Source of the DNA: Streptococcus sanguinis
GTDB taxonomy: Bacteria; Bacillota; Bacilli; Lactobacillales; Streptococcaceae
DNA length: 64,000 nucleotides
Direction: 5' to 3'
Assembly (NCBI RefSeq): GCF_900635155.1
Contig: NZ_LR134002.1
Coordinates: forward strand, 310,001 to 374,000
A program made the position numbers and the translations under genes. Of this stretch, positions 24,961 to 32,083 are shown piece by piece. Position 1 is the first letter of the stretch. The number at the start of each line of letters is the position of its first letter. Under the pieces are notes generated by a model. That model saw only the letters and a program-made list of their open reading frames with translations, was not told the origin of the DNA and did not search any database.

Positions 24961-25908
24961 ATGGGAATCTTTTTAACTTCAATTCAGAGTATTGTACCTA
25001 TTATCGTCATTATCATTCTAGGTTACTTCTTACAAGTCCGTGGTTGGTTTCAAGAGAGTTTTGGAAATGATTTATCTAAACTCATTATGAATATGGCCAT
25101 GCCAGTGGCAATTTTTACCTCTGTCCTTAAATATTTAACTTTAGATAAATTGATTAGCCTGTCTGGCGGTTTATTGTATACGTTTATCGCCTTCATTCTC
25201 GGTTACCTAATGGCCTTTATAGCAGTGAAACTTTTTAAAGTGCGCCCAGGCCGTCAAGGAACCATGATTAATACCTTTGTTAATGCCAATACCATTTTTA
25301 TTGGTTTGCCTTTAAACATAGCTCTGTTTGGAAATCAAGCTCTTCCCTACTTCTTGGTGTATTATATTACAAATACGGTATCTACTTGGACATTAGGTGT
25401 CTATCTAATGACCTCGGATAGCAAAGAAGGGGCTTCAAAGCAAGCTCAAAAATTCAATTGGAAGAAGCTCTTCCCAGCACCTTTATTGGGATTTCTCGTA
25501 GCCCTCGTATTTTTAGTGCTCCGTCTTCCTGTCCCAAGTTTTGCTGATAGCACACTGACTTATATTGGAAGTCTCACCACACCTTTATCACTTATATACA
25601 TTGGTATTGTTCTAGCTAAGGCTGGTCTTAAGTCTATTCGTTTTGATAAAGATACAATTGTCACTTTAGTTGGACGCTTTATCCTAGCTCCTCTAATCAT
25701 GCTTCTTGTATTGAAGTTCTTTTCCCCAAATATGGCAACAGTAGAATTTAAGACCTTTATGATTCAGTCCGCTACACCAGCTCTGGCTGTTCTCCCAATC
25801 ATTGCTAATCAAGGAAAAGGAGATGTGGAATTCTCTACGAATGTAGTGACTCTAAGTACGGTTCTATTTATCGTTGTTATTCCAATATTACAAACTTTAT
25901 TAGGATAA
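24961..25908 (+). CDS. mleP: Malate permease (AEC family)
   Basis: 315 residues with about ten membrane helices of the auxin-efflux-carrier fold (N-terminal IVPIIVIIILGYFLQVRGWF, NANTIFIGLPLN in the first half and ATPALAVLPIIAN in the second). In malolactic operons this carrier takes up malate, possibly exchanging it for lactate. AAAGGGAG precedes the ATG. It is 83 bases downstream of mleS. Confidence 0.92.
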   Translation: MGIFLTSIQSIVPIIVIIILGYFLQVRGWFQESFGNDLSKLIMNMAMPVAIFTSVLKYLTLDKLISLSGGLLYTFIAFILGYLMAFIAVKLFKVRPGRQGTMINTFVNANTIFIGLPLNIALFGNQALPYFLVYYITNTVSTWTLGVYLMTSDSKEGASKQAQKFNWKKLFPAPLLGFLVALVFLVLRLPVPSFADSTLTYIGSLTTPLSLIYIGIVLAKAGLKSIRFDKDTIVTLVGRFILAPLIMLLVLKFFSPNMATVEFKTFMIQSATPALAVLPIIANQGKGDVEFSTNVVTLSTVLFIVVIPILQTLLG

Positions 25909-26062
25909 GAAGGAAGAGGATAGGATTGAAAGTTATGCGTTAAGAAATTCCCCTATTTAAAAAATATTGATTCAAATTTTATGAAATTAATCAGTAGATA
26001 TCGTTTTGAACAGCCTTGATATTACGCTGTTTTTAGTCCAACTGAAACCCATACTTTCCAAG
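25909..26062. other. Non-coding stretch before rpsI repeat 3
   Basis: About 150 AT-rich bases with no gene or recognised site; no convincing terminator for mleP is visible before the repeat. Confidence 0.4.
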
Positions 26063-26109
26063 CCAGGTCTTAAGAAAGCTCGTAAAGCATCACAATTTAG
26101 TAAACGTTA
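26063..26109 (+). repeat. Attachment-type repeat, copy 3 (rpsI 3' end)
   Basis: 35 bases identical to the rpsI 3' end, then TAGTAAACGTTAA as in copy 2. Similarity to copy 2 continues for about 60 bases through the terminator with only scattered differences. Confidence 0.8.
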
Positions 26110-26134
26110 ATTCGAAAGAATTACTATACTTACA

Positions 26135-26163
26135 AAGAGCACCTTTCTTGGTGTTCTTTTTTA
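26135..26163 (+). terminator. Terminator following rpsI repeat 3
   Basis: A 9-bp stem (26135-26143 with 26150-26158) and a T run, near-identical to the one at 21342. Confidence 0.8.
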
Positions 26164-26201
26164 TATTTCTATACTAAATTGGTGAAATTGACAAAGTTGT
26201 T

Positions 26202-26325
26202 GCGACTTTAGTCGCTTACAAATGTGGCTGCAAACTGACAGAGTCAGTTGCCTCAAAACGTTAATCAATACGATACTATCAACGCTTCAAAACACTCAAG
26301 AGTTTACCTCATGGGTGCTTTTTCC
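26202..26325 (+). other. Hairpins, a fourth rpsI-end relic and a terminator
   Basis: Two small perfect hairpins (GCGAC-TTTA-GTCGC at 26202-26215; AACTGAC-AGA-GTCAGTT at 26233-26249) precede TCAAAACGTTAA (26253-26264), the last 12 bases of the resident rpsI version. A terminator stem (26293-26302 with 26308-26317, one mismatch) and a T run follow. This is probably the original chromosomal rpsI tail, displaced by integration. Confidence 0.5.
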
Positions 26326-26390
26326 ATTTTTTTTGAAAAATTCACCTCAAAATCCACCTTAGTTTTACCTTAATCTTGAATATTCTTTTG

Positions 26391-26399
26391 TGTTATAAT
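26391..26399 (+). promoter_or_regulatory. TG-extended promoter of the broken acetyltransferase gene
   Basis: TGTTATAAT with the consensus -10 at 26394-26399, about 108 bases before the ATG. Confidence 0.5.
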
Positions 26400-26506
26400 G
26401 TAGAAAAGATATGACAAAACAAAAGTATTGGTTTAAATTCTGTAAATTTCACTTTGTGTAAAGATGAGAAAATTTGAATGTAGATAATGATGGGAGATGT
26501 TTTGCA

Positions 26507-27019
26507 ATGATAAGTTTAGAGTTGATGTCTGAAGAAAATAGTATAGATGTATAAACTTTTGAAAAAGAAAATCAAGAGTATTTTGAGCGAAATTTACCTC
26601 CTAGACCAGGTAACTATTTTGATCCAGAAGGTTTTAAGGAAATTACAAGGGAATTGTTAATGGAACAAGATAATCATGACGCCTACATGCATATTATTAG
26701 AGATGTGCAAGACGTTATGGTCGGAAGAATCAATTTAAGTGTTTTAGGTAGTGATAGAAAAATAGCAGAACTTGGATATAGGATTGGAGAAAATGTTACT
26801 AATTTAGGCTATGCAAGCGAAGCGGTTAAACTCGTTTTAGACAAGGCATTTCATACTTATGGTTTAAATAGAATCATTGCGGGAACAGCAACGGATAATC
26901 TGTCCTCTAAGAGAGTGCTTTTGAAAAATGGTTTCACTTTTATTAGGATCATAGAAAATGATTTACAGATTAATAATGAGTGGGTGCATACAGCAGTATT
27001 TGAGATAACGAATCAATAA
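26507..27019 (+). pseudogene. Broken GNAT acetyltransferase (RimJ/RimL type)
   Basis: One frame runs from ATG 26507 (GGGAGATG upstream) to TAA 27019, about 170 codons, but codon 16 is TAA (26552-26554). The protein is otherwise a complete N-acetyltransferase: ELGYRIGENVTNLGYASEA is the acetyl-CoA pyrophosphate loop, then NRIIAGTATDNLSSKRVLLKNGF. Restart at the in-frame ATG 26654 or 26660 would lose the first strands, so activity is doubtful. Confidence 0.8.
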
Positions 27020-27070
27020 CATCATCATTCCCAGTTTGTTGATAGGACTGATGGAGTTATCAACCTTTAC

Positions 27071-27106
27071 AGATATTCAAGAGTTTGCTCTTGGATGTCT
27101 TTTTTG
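27071..27106 (+). terminator. Terminator after the acetyltransferase pseudogene
   Basis: A 13-bp stem (27071-27083 with 27088-27100, two G-U pairs), a 4-nt loop and a T run. Confidence 0.8.
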
Positions 27107-27130
27107 ATGTAAAAAGTCATTTAACCTAAA

Positions 27131-27161
27131 AATACACCAAGATTCAAAATCTTGGTGTATT
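27131..27161 (-). terminator. Terminator of the GTPase gene
   Basis: A perfect 13-bp stem (27131-27143 with 27149-27161) overlaps the stop codon of the - strand GTPase gene and is followed on that strand by TTTTTA. Confidence 0.85.
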
Positions 27162-28296
27162 ATCTTTTTTTAGATAATTGTTCTCTAAAGAGTTTTGTCA
27201 TTTGTTTTTGTCCGGCAGGAGTAACTAGCGCTTCTTTGCTTATTTCTCCTTTAAATATTTGTTCCATTAAAAATAGGTAAGCCTCGCCCAAAGCTGTTGT
27301 AATTAATCCAGCGGTAGTACCGGAAATTGTTCCACCAACTGCCGTTCCTACTCCGGGAATAAATTTGAGTATATTAGAAACAATTGTTTTTCCAAGGAAT
27401 GTTGCTCCCCCAGATCCTAAAGTTGAGGATACAAAGGCGGTTAGAAAGGTTTTATTTATATCAAGCCCAAAAATTACAGTAATGCCAGTAATCATGCTTA
27501 TCTGGGTCGGCACGAGCATGAAGGCATCCGCAAATGGAACTGGTGCGAAACCTTCACCAAAACTTGCTGCTACTGCAGTCGCAATGACTGCCCTAGCATG
27601 TTTTTTTTTAGATTCCAGAGATACTTTTTGGATGTTTTGCAGTGTATCCTGCAGTTCAGTTGGCAAGACCTCAGACATTACATCAATCAAAGTATCTAAT
27701 CCAAAAGCTTTAGCGACATATTCCTCGTCAAAATCCATATCCTGAGCTAGAATAGGCACAACTTTACAGACGTCTAAGTTCTCCTGCTCAACATGAGCTT
27801 TCATTTCTAATGCTTTCTTCTTAGGTACAGATTGAGTAAGGACAACGATGATTGGGACCTTAGACTGTTTATTCTTCTCGGAAAACTCTCTGAGCCATTC
27901 CACTTCCGAACTATCGAAAGTACGGTTTGAACCGACATTAATACAGTACCAAATACAGTGAATGACCTCGTTGATGTCATTAGAAGCGTAACCGTCGTTA
28001 ATTAGTTTAATCACTTCATCTTTGACACTCTCCTGTTGGGTATATGATAATTCAAAGCCAGGTGTATCGTAAATAGCCAAAGGATACCCGTTTTTTTCAA
28101 TTTTGCGAATTTCCTGAGTAATCGGTCTACCCAATCCAGTATCAGCAAAATTCCCTCTAAACAAACTGTTAATTAGTGTGCTTTTGCCAACACCTGATTT
28201 GCCAATGACGATGATGTTTAATCTTTTTAAATTATTAATTTTATCATTAATCGCGTTGAGACATTGCTGCGCAATATTATCTGTATTGATTTGCAT
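27160..28296 (-). CDS. Membrane-associated GTPase with DUF697-like C-terminal domain
   Basis: 378 residues. The N-terminal half is a TRAFAC/Era-like GTPase: P-loop GKSGVGKSTL (about 33-42), DTPGF (G3), and VLTQS in the G4 position, which departs from the usual NKxD. The C-terminal half is hydrophobic with Gly/Ala-rich stretches (AVIATAVAASFGEGFAPVPFADA, IPGVGTAVGGTISGTTAG), as in DUF697/YcjF-type proteins that associate with membranes. The cellular role is unknown. It directly follows a small membrane protein gene and ends in a terminator. Confidence 0.8.
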   Translation of the reverse strand: MQINTDNIAQQCLNAINDKINNLKRLNIIVIGKSGVGKSTLINSLFRGNFADTGLGRPITQEIRKIEKNGYPLAIYDTPGFELSYTQQESVKDEVIKLINDGYASNDINEVIHCIWYCINVGSNRTFDSSEVEWLREFSEKNKQSKVPIIVVLTQSVPKKKALEMKAHVEQENLDVCKVVPILAQDMDFDEEYVAKAFGLDTLIDVMSEVLPTELQDTLQNIQKVSLESKKKHARAVIATAVAASFGEGFAPVPFADAFMLVPTQISMITGITVIFGLDINKTFLTAFVSSTLGSGGATFLGKTIVSNILKFIPGVGTAVGGTISGTTAGLITTALGEAYLFLMEQIFKGEISKEALVTPAGQKQMTKLFREQLSKKR

Positions 28297-28523
28297 TATC
28301 TTCTACCTTTGTTATAGTCAGATTTTTTAACTAACGTGTCCTTCCCATCAAAACTAGTTTTTAGATGATTGGTTAGTGTTACTTGTTTTTTATATACATA
28401 ATTTCTAGTTTTTTTCAATACTCTAGGCAGAAGAACTGTAGAGGCTAAAATTAAAGCTCCGCTTACGAAGATGTATTTTGCAGTAGATGATTTTCTCTTT
28501 CTCGTGCCTTTTTTCTTTGACAT
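28296..28523 (-). CDS. Small basic single-pass membrane protein
   Basis: About 75 residues, start placed at 28523 where GTGAG precedes the ATG; the frame is open four codons further. A very basic N terminus (MSKKKGTRKRKSS), one membrane helix (YIFVSGALILASTVLLP) and a polar Lys-rich tail. No family was recognised. It touches the GTPase start codon, so the two are translationally coupled and may work together, perhaps as the GTPase's membrane partner. Confidence 0.6.
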   Translation of the reverse strand: MSKKKGTRKRKSSTAKYIFVSGALILASTVLLPRVLKKTRNYVYKKQVTLTNHLKTSFDGKDTLVKKSDYNKGRR

Positions 28524-28936
28524 AATATTTCTCACTAATATGATTTTTTAAATAATTATATCATATAAGAAATTAAAAGAGTCAATTTAATGATTTTGTT
28601 TATCTCTTTTTTTTAAAGCTTTTAGAACAACTTCTTTGATAGAAATTGAAGTAATGTTAGCAGAGATCTATTAGGTGTAATGAAGAGGGGGCAAAGATAT
28701 TGAAGATAGAAAAGTAGTTATGTGGTTTTCAGCCTCTCTCGCTCTCCAAGGTACAAGAAAAATAAACCAACAGCTTTGCGGGTGTGGTTCATAGATTTAG
28801 TAATTTATAGATTTTTAAAAATTTATATAGTACACTAGATGTGTAATATTGAGTTTTGAGTGACTGAAAAATTAGTATGGATGTTACCAACTGTTTTAGA
28901 AAATTAGTGTGGTATCAAAAAATTTAAGGAGACGTT
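28524..28936. other. AT-rich intergenic region, no gene seen
   Basis: About 400 bases between the divergent membrane-protein gene and the broken lipoprotein gene. I see no open frame with a ribosome binding site and no repeat; the promoters of both flanking genes must lie here but none is convincing. Confidence 0.4.
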
Positions 28937-29380
28937 ATGAAAAAACGAACGAAAATCATACTTGCAACCGTCGCATAAATCGTAGCACTAGCAAGCATAG
29001 GAGGATGTGCCATGGCTCAAAAAGAAAACAATAAACAAGATAAGAAAGTTGCTTCCTCAAAAAAGGCTATCAAAGATGATAAAGAAGCCATCAAGCAAAA
29101 ACAGCTCGCTTATCTCAAACAGCATGAACAAGAAATTATAGATTATGTGAAAGCTCAAAATCCAAAAGTTGAATCAGTTCAGATTGATTGGGAAGAGACG
29201 CAATGGAGTGATGGCGGTCTTACAAATCCCGAGTATTACATTAATGTTTTTGGGCGTATCAATAATATTGAAGAATCGGGTTGGGGAGTGGATATACCGA
29301 TTGATGATGATAATACAGTAAATATAGATGATATGTATTTAGGATCCGATATTAGAATAAAAGGTAGATTATTTGACTAA
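28937..29380 (+). pseudogene. Lipoprotein gene broken by an in-frame stop in the signal peptide
   Basis: The frame starts at ATG 28937 (AAGGAGA upstream) with MKKRTKIILATVA, then TAA at 28976-28978 (codon 14), then IVALASIGGC, a lipobox with its Cys, and continues to TAA 29380. The body is a Lys-rich linker followed by a soluble domain (VESVQIDWEETQWSDGG...). The lipobox codons create GGAGG eight bases before an in-frame ATG (29012), so a 122-residue cytoplasmic form could still be made. No family was recognised. Confidence 0.7.
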
Positions 29381-29451
29381 TTGGAATTTGAAAAGTTTTA
29401 ATAATATATGCTTCGTTAGAGGAATCATTCTATAGGGATAAAACTAATAGA

Positions 29452-29486
29452 CATTCAGGAGTCATTTCTTGGATGGCTTTTTTACG
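29452..29486 (+). terminator. Terminator after the lipoprotein pseudogene
   Basis: A 10-bp stem (29452-29461 with 29466-29475, G-U pairs) and a T run. Confidence 0.7.
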
Positions 29487-29597
29487 CTATTCAACTCACC
29501 TATAAAATTCTTCTATTGCTTTCATAGAAAATATATATTAGCCAGATAGGGGCAATCATAGTAAAATAGCTATCAAAATAGACTAAAGGAGTTTGGA

Positions 29598-30848
29598 ATG
29601 AAAATCGTTTCTTTATGGTCAAAGGTTTCTCTGGGCTTGCAACTCTTGATTGCTTTAATTTTGGGTGTTCTTGTTGCTCTTATCTGGCCACAGTTTTCGG
29701 CTTTTTACCAGTTTTTGGGTCAAGCTTTTATCAGTTTGATTAATATGGTGATTATTCCGCTGGTCTTTCCGATTGTGGTCGTAGCTGTTGCTGGTGTGAT
29801 CGGCAAGAAATCTTTTGGAAAGCTCTTGACAAAGAGTCTGCTCTATTTCTTTGGGGTCACGACGGCGATTACCTTTATTTTTGTCTTTGCATCTTATTAT
29901 CTGGGCTTTGGCCAAGGAGTCAATATCGGTCAGGAGGGAGCAAGCATTGACGGGCTTGCCAAAAGTATTCAGCTGGATGAGTTTTTGCTTAGCTTCATTC
30001 CCTCTAATATTGTCAAGTCGCTTTCAGAAGGAGCTCTTCTTCCTATTATTGTTTTTGCTATATTTTTAGGATTTGGGCTTGGAAGTCTCAAGGAAGAAAA
30101 GACTCAGAAAGCTGTTGAGCTGCTGCAGATTTGGATTGAGGCTATTTATAAAATTGTCGGTGTGATTGTGAAGCTGTCTCCGATTGGTATTTTTGGTTTT
30201 ATTGCTAAGGATGTGGCTACGACAGGAGTTGACAAGTTGGTCGGTTTGGGGCAATTTGTAGCAGGGACTTATCTGGCTTATGCGGTGCTAGCTTTAGTGA
30301 TTTTTCCTTTGATTGCTTTTGCTTTCAGAATTCCTTATCTGACAAGCTTGCAACGGATTTGGAGTCTTCTGACTTTGGCTTTTGTCTCTGGCAGTTCCAG
30401 TGTTGTCCTTCCGCCACTGTTGAAAGATTTAAAGAAGCAGGGGCATGATGAGCATGTCATAGATTTGGTTGTGCCTTTGGGTTATACTTTTAATCTTGAA
30501 GGGGCTGCTGTCTACTTCTCTGTAGCAACTGTTTTTATTGCCCATGCTTATGGGATTGCTTTTTCTGTATCAGGACTTTTCTTTACTGTTTTGCTTTTGA
30601 CTTTGATTGGTAAAACAGCTGCAACAGTGCCTTCTGGAGCGATTGTTGTCTTGCTGGCAGCTGCACCTCAGCTAGGCCTGCCGGTGGAAGGAGTTGCTTT
30701 GATTTTTGCAGTTGATTTCTTTGTCAATGCTGGTCGTACTGCCCTCAATGTTCTAGGTCAGGTCTTGGCTGTCAGTGTCATTGAAAAAACGGAAGTCAAT
30801 GTAGTAGAAGAATCGAAAAGCAGTAAGCTGGCTGTTCGATATTCCTAA
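29598..30848 (+). CDS. Dicarboxylate/amino acid:cation symporter (DAACS, GltP-like)
   Basis: 416 residues, SLC1-type fold with about eight helices and two re-entrant loops. FVSGSSSVVLPPLLKDL is the serine-rich first hairpin loop, and GYTFNLEGAAVYFSVATVFIA matches the NMDGT-region helix, here with NLEG. The C-terminal VDFFVNAGRTALNVLG carries the Asp/Arg/Asn substrate ligands. It should take up glutamate, aspartate or C4-dicarboxylates with protons or sodium. AAAGGAG precedes the ATG. An ATP-grasp gene follows 14 bases later. Confidence 0.9.
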   Translation: MKIVSLWSKVSLGLQLLIALILGVLVALIWPQFSAFYQFLGQAFISLINMVIIPLVFPIVVVAVAGVIGKKSFGKLLTKSLLYFFGVTTAITFIFVFASYYLGFGQGVNIGQEGASIDGLAKSIQLDEFLLSFIPSNIVKSLSEGALLPIIVFAIFLGFGLGSLKEEKTQKAVELLQIWIEAIYKIVGVIVKLSPIGIFGFIAKDVATTGVDKLVGLGQFVAGTYLAYAVLALVIFPLIAFAFRIPYLTSLQRIWSLLTLAFVSGSSSVVLPPLLKDLKKQGHDEHVIDLVVPLGYTFNLEGAAVYFSVATVFIAHAYGIAFSVSGLFFTVLLLTLIGKTAATVPSGAIVVLLAAAPQLGLPVEGVALIFAVDFFVNAGRTALNVLGQVLAVSVIEKTEVNVVEESKSSKLAVRYS

Positions 30849-30862
30849 AGGAGAGAAGAATT

Positions 30863-31801
30863 ATGAGTCAAGCAAAAGTTTATGTTATTCATGAAAATTT
30901 GGAGTGGACCCAGCACTTGGTCAAATGGCTAGAGAAAGACAAGGTGCCTTATGAACTGTGGGATTTGTCAAGTGGGATCTTAGATCTGCAGAGTCCGCCC
31001 CCAACAGGAATTTTCTACAATCGGATGTCTGCTTCTTCTCATACGCGTGGACACCGCTATGCACCAGAATTTACAGAGCAGGTTCTAACTTGGCTGGAAG
31101 CTCACGGTCGCAAGGTCATCAACGGAAGCGGAGCTATTAATCTGGAAATTAGCAAAATTAAACAGTATTTGAAGCTTTCTGAGGTTGGAATTGCTTATCC
31201 AGAGACAGTAGCCGTTTTGGGACAGGAGAATATTCTTGAGGCAGCTAGAAAGCTTAATATTTATCCCTTGATTACCAAGCATAATCGGGCTGGGAAAGGT
31301 TTGGGAGTGCAGCTCTTCAATAGTGAGGAAGAGTTAGAAGCCTATGTAGACAGTCCTGCTTTTGAGCCTTCTGTGGATGGAATCACTCTGCTTCAGGCCT
31401 ATATCAAGCCTGCGGATGGTCGCATTCGTCGTTCGGAGTTTATCAACCAGAAGTTTCTTTATACTGTGTCCATTGATTCATCAGATGGCTTTCAGCTTTG
31501 TCCGGCAGATGGGTGTCAGATTGGACAAAGGCCTGATCAGCTAGAGACCTCGGATAAGTTTCAAATCACGGAGCCGCTGCCTGCTAGTCAAAGACAGGCT
31601 TATGAGACATTTCTAGCTCAGGCTGGTATTGATGTGGCGGCTATTGAGTGGGTAGAGTCGGAGGCAGGTCAGATCTATGTCTATGATGTGAACACCAATA
31701 CCAACTATAATCCGACAGCAGAAGAAAAAGCAGGAATTTTTGCTCATCAGCATCTGGCAGAATATCTAAAGAACGAGCTGGCAGCATCCTATCCAGAATA
31801 A
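30863..31801 (+). CDS. ATP-grasp ligase, RimK-like
   Basis: 312 residues. The ATP-grasp landmarks are present: YPLITKHNRAGKGLGVQLF (Lys and glycine loop), LLQAYIKPADGRIRRSEFI and VYDVNTNTNYNP (Mg-binding Asp/Asn). RimK-type enzymes join glutamate or other amino acids to a carboxylate. Its pairing with a glutamate/dicarboxylate carrier suggests an amino acid or dicarboxylate substrate, but that is inference. GGAGAGAAG precedes the ATG. Same operon as the symporter, ended by a terminator. Confidence 0.8.
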   Translation: MSQAKVYVIHENLEWTQHLVKWLEKDKVPYELWDLSSGILDLQSPPPTGIFYNRMSASSHTRGHRYAPEFTEQVLTWLEAHGRKVINGSGAINLEISKIKQYLKLSEVGIAYPETVAVLGQENILEAARKLNIYPLITKHNRAGKGLGVQLFNSEEELEAYVDSPAFEPSVDGITLLQAYIKPADGRIRRSEFINQKFLYTVSIDSSDGFQLCPADGCQIGQRPDQLETSDKFQITEPLPASQRQAYETFLAQAGIDVAAIEWVESEAGQIYVYDVNTNTNYNPTAEEKAGIFAHQHLAEYLKNELAASYPE

Positions 31802-31813
31802 ATTTAAAACAAA

Positions 31814-31849
31814 CAAGAGCTTTCCGTTTAGGAGGCTTTTTGTTTTTTT
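31814..31849 (+). terminator. Terminator after the ATP-grasp gene
   Basis: A 12-position stem (31814-31825 with 31831-31842, one mismatch, G-U pairs) then a T run. Confidence 0.75.
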
Positions 31850-31904
31850 CTTCATTATTTCTAAAATATGACATCTGTCATTTTGTTTTTGTGACAAACG
31901 TTAG

Positions 31905-31933
31905 GTGAAGCGCTTACAAAAATTTGTTATATT
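31905..31933 (+). promoter_or_regulatory. fruA promoter with catabolite (cre) box
   Basis: A TG-extended -10 (TGTTATATT, hexamer 31928-31933) lies downstream of a cre-like box GTGAAGCGCTTACA (31905-31918), which occupies the -35 position. CcpA bound there should block transcription when good sugars are present. Confidence 0.7.
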
Positions 31934-32010
31934 TAGATTATTGAGATTGCTTCTTTTTTATAAGGGAGTTAAGTGTTAAACGAGGTGTTCATTTTGAACA
32001 AGAAAAGTTG

Positions 32011-32029
32011 AAAGGAGTGTGTTATGTAA
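32011..32029 (+). promoter_or_regulatory. Start-stop mini-ORF in the fruA leader
   Basis: AAAGGAG, six bases, then ATG immediately followed by TAA (32024-32029), 55 bases before the fruA start. A palindrome, GTTCA-TTT-TGAAC, lies at 31987-31999. A ribosome stalling role is speculative. Confidence 0.4.
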
Positions 32030-32083
32030 CAGTGATTTGGTTGTGAGGAGTCTGATTTTATTTTTAGAATATTGAGGTGTGTC

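Larger units (their letters stand above)
21305..26062. mobile_element. Segment 2 between rpsI repeats 2 and 3, carrying the malolactic cluster
   Basis: About 4.8 kb bounded by rpsI 3'-end repeats and containing only mleR, an XRE regulator, mleS and mleP. No integrase is present, so this would be a cis-mobilisable or decayed element. That the malolactic genes arrived with the element is an inference from the flanking repeats. Confidence 0.55.
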
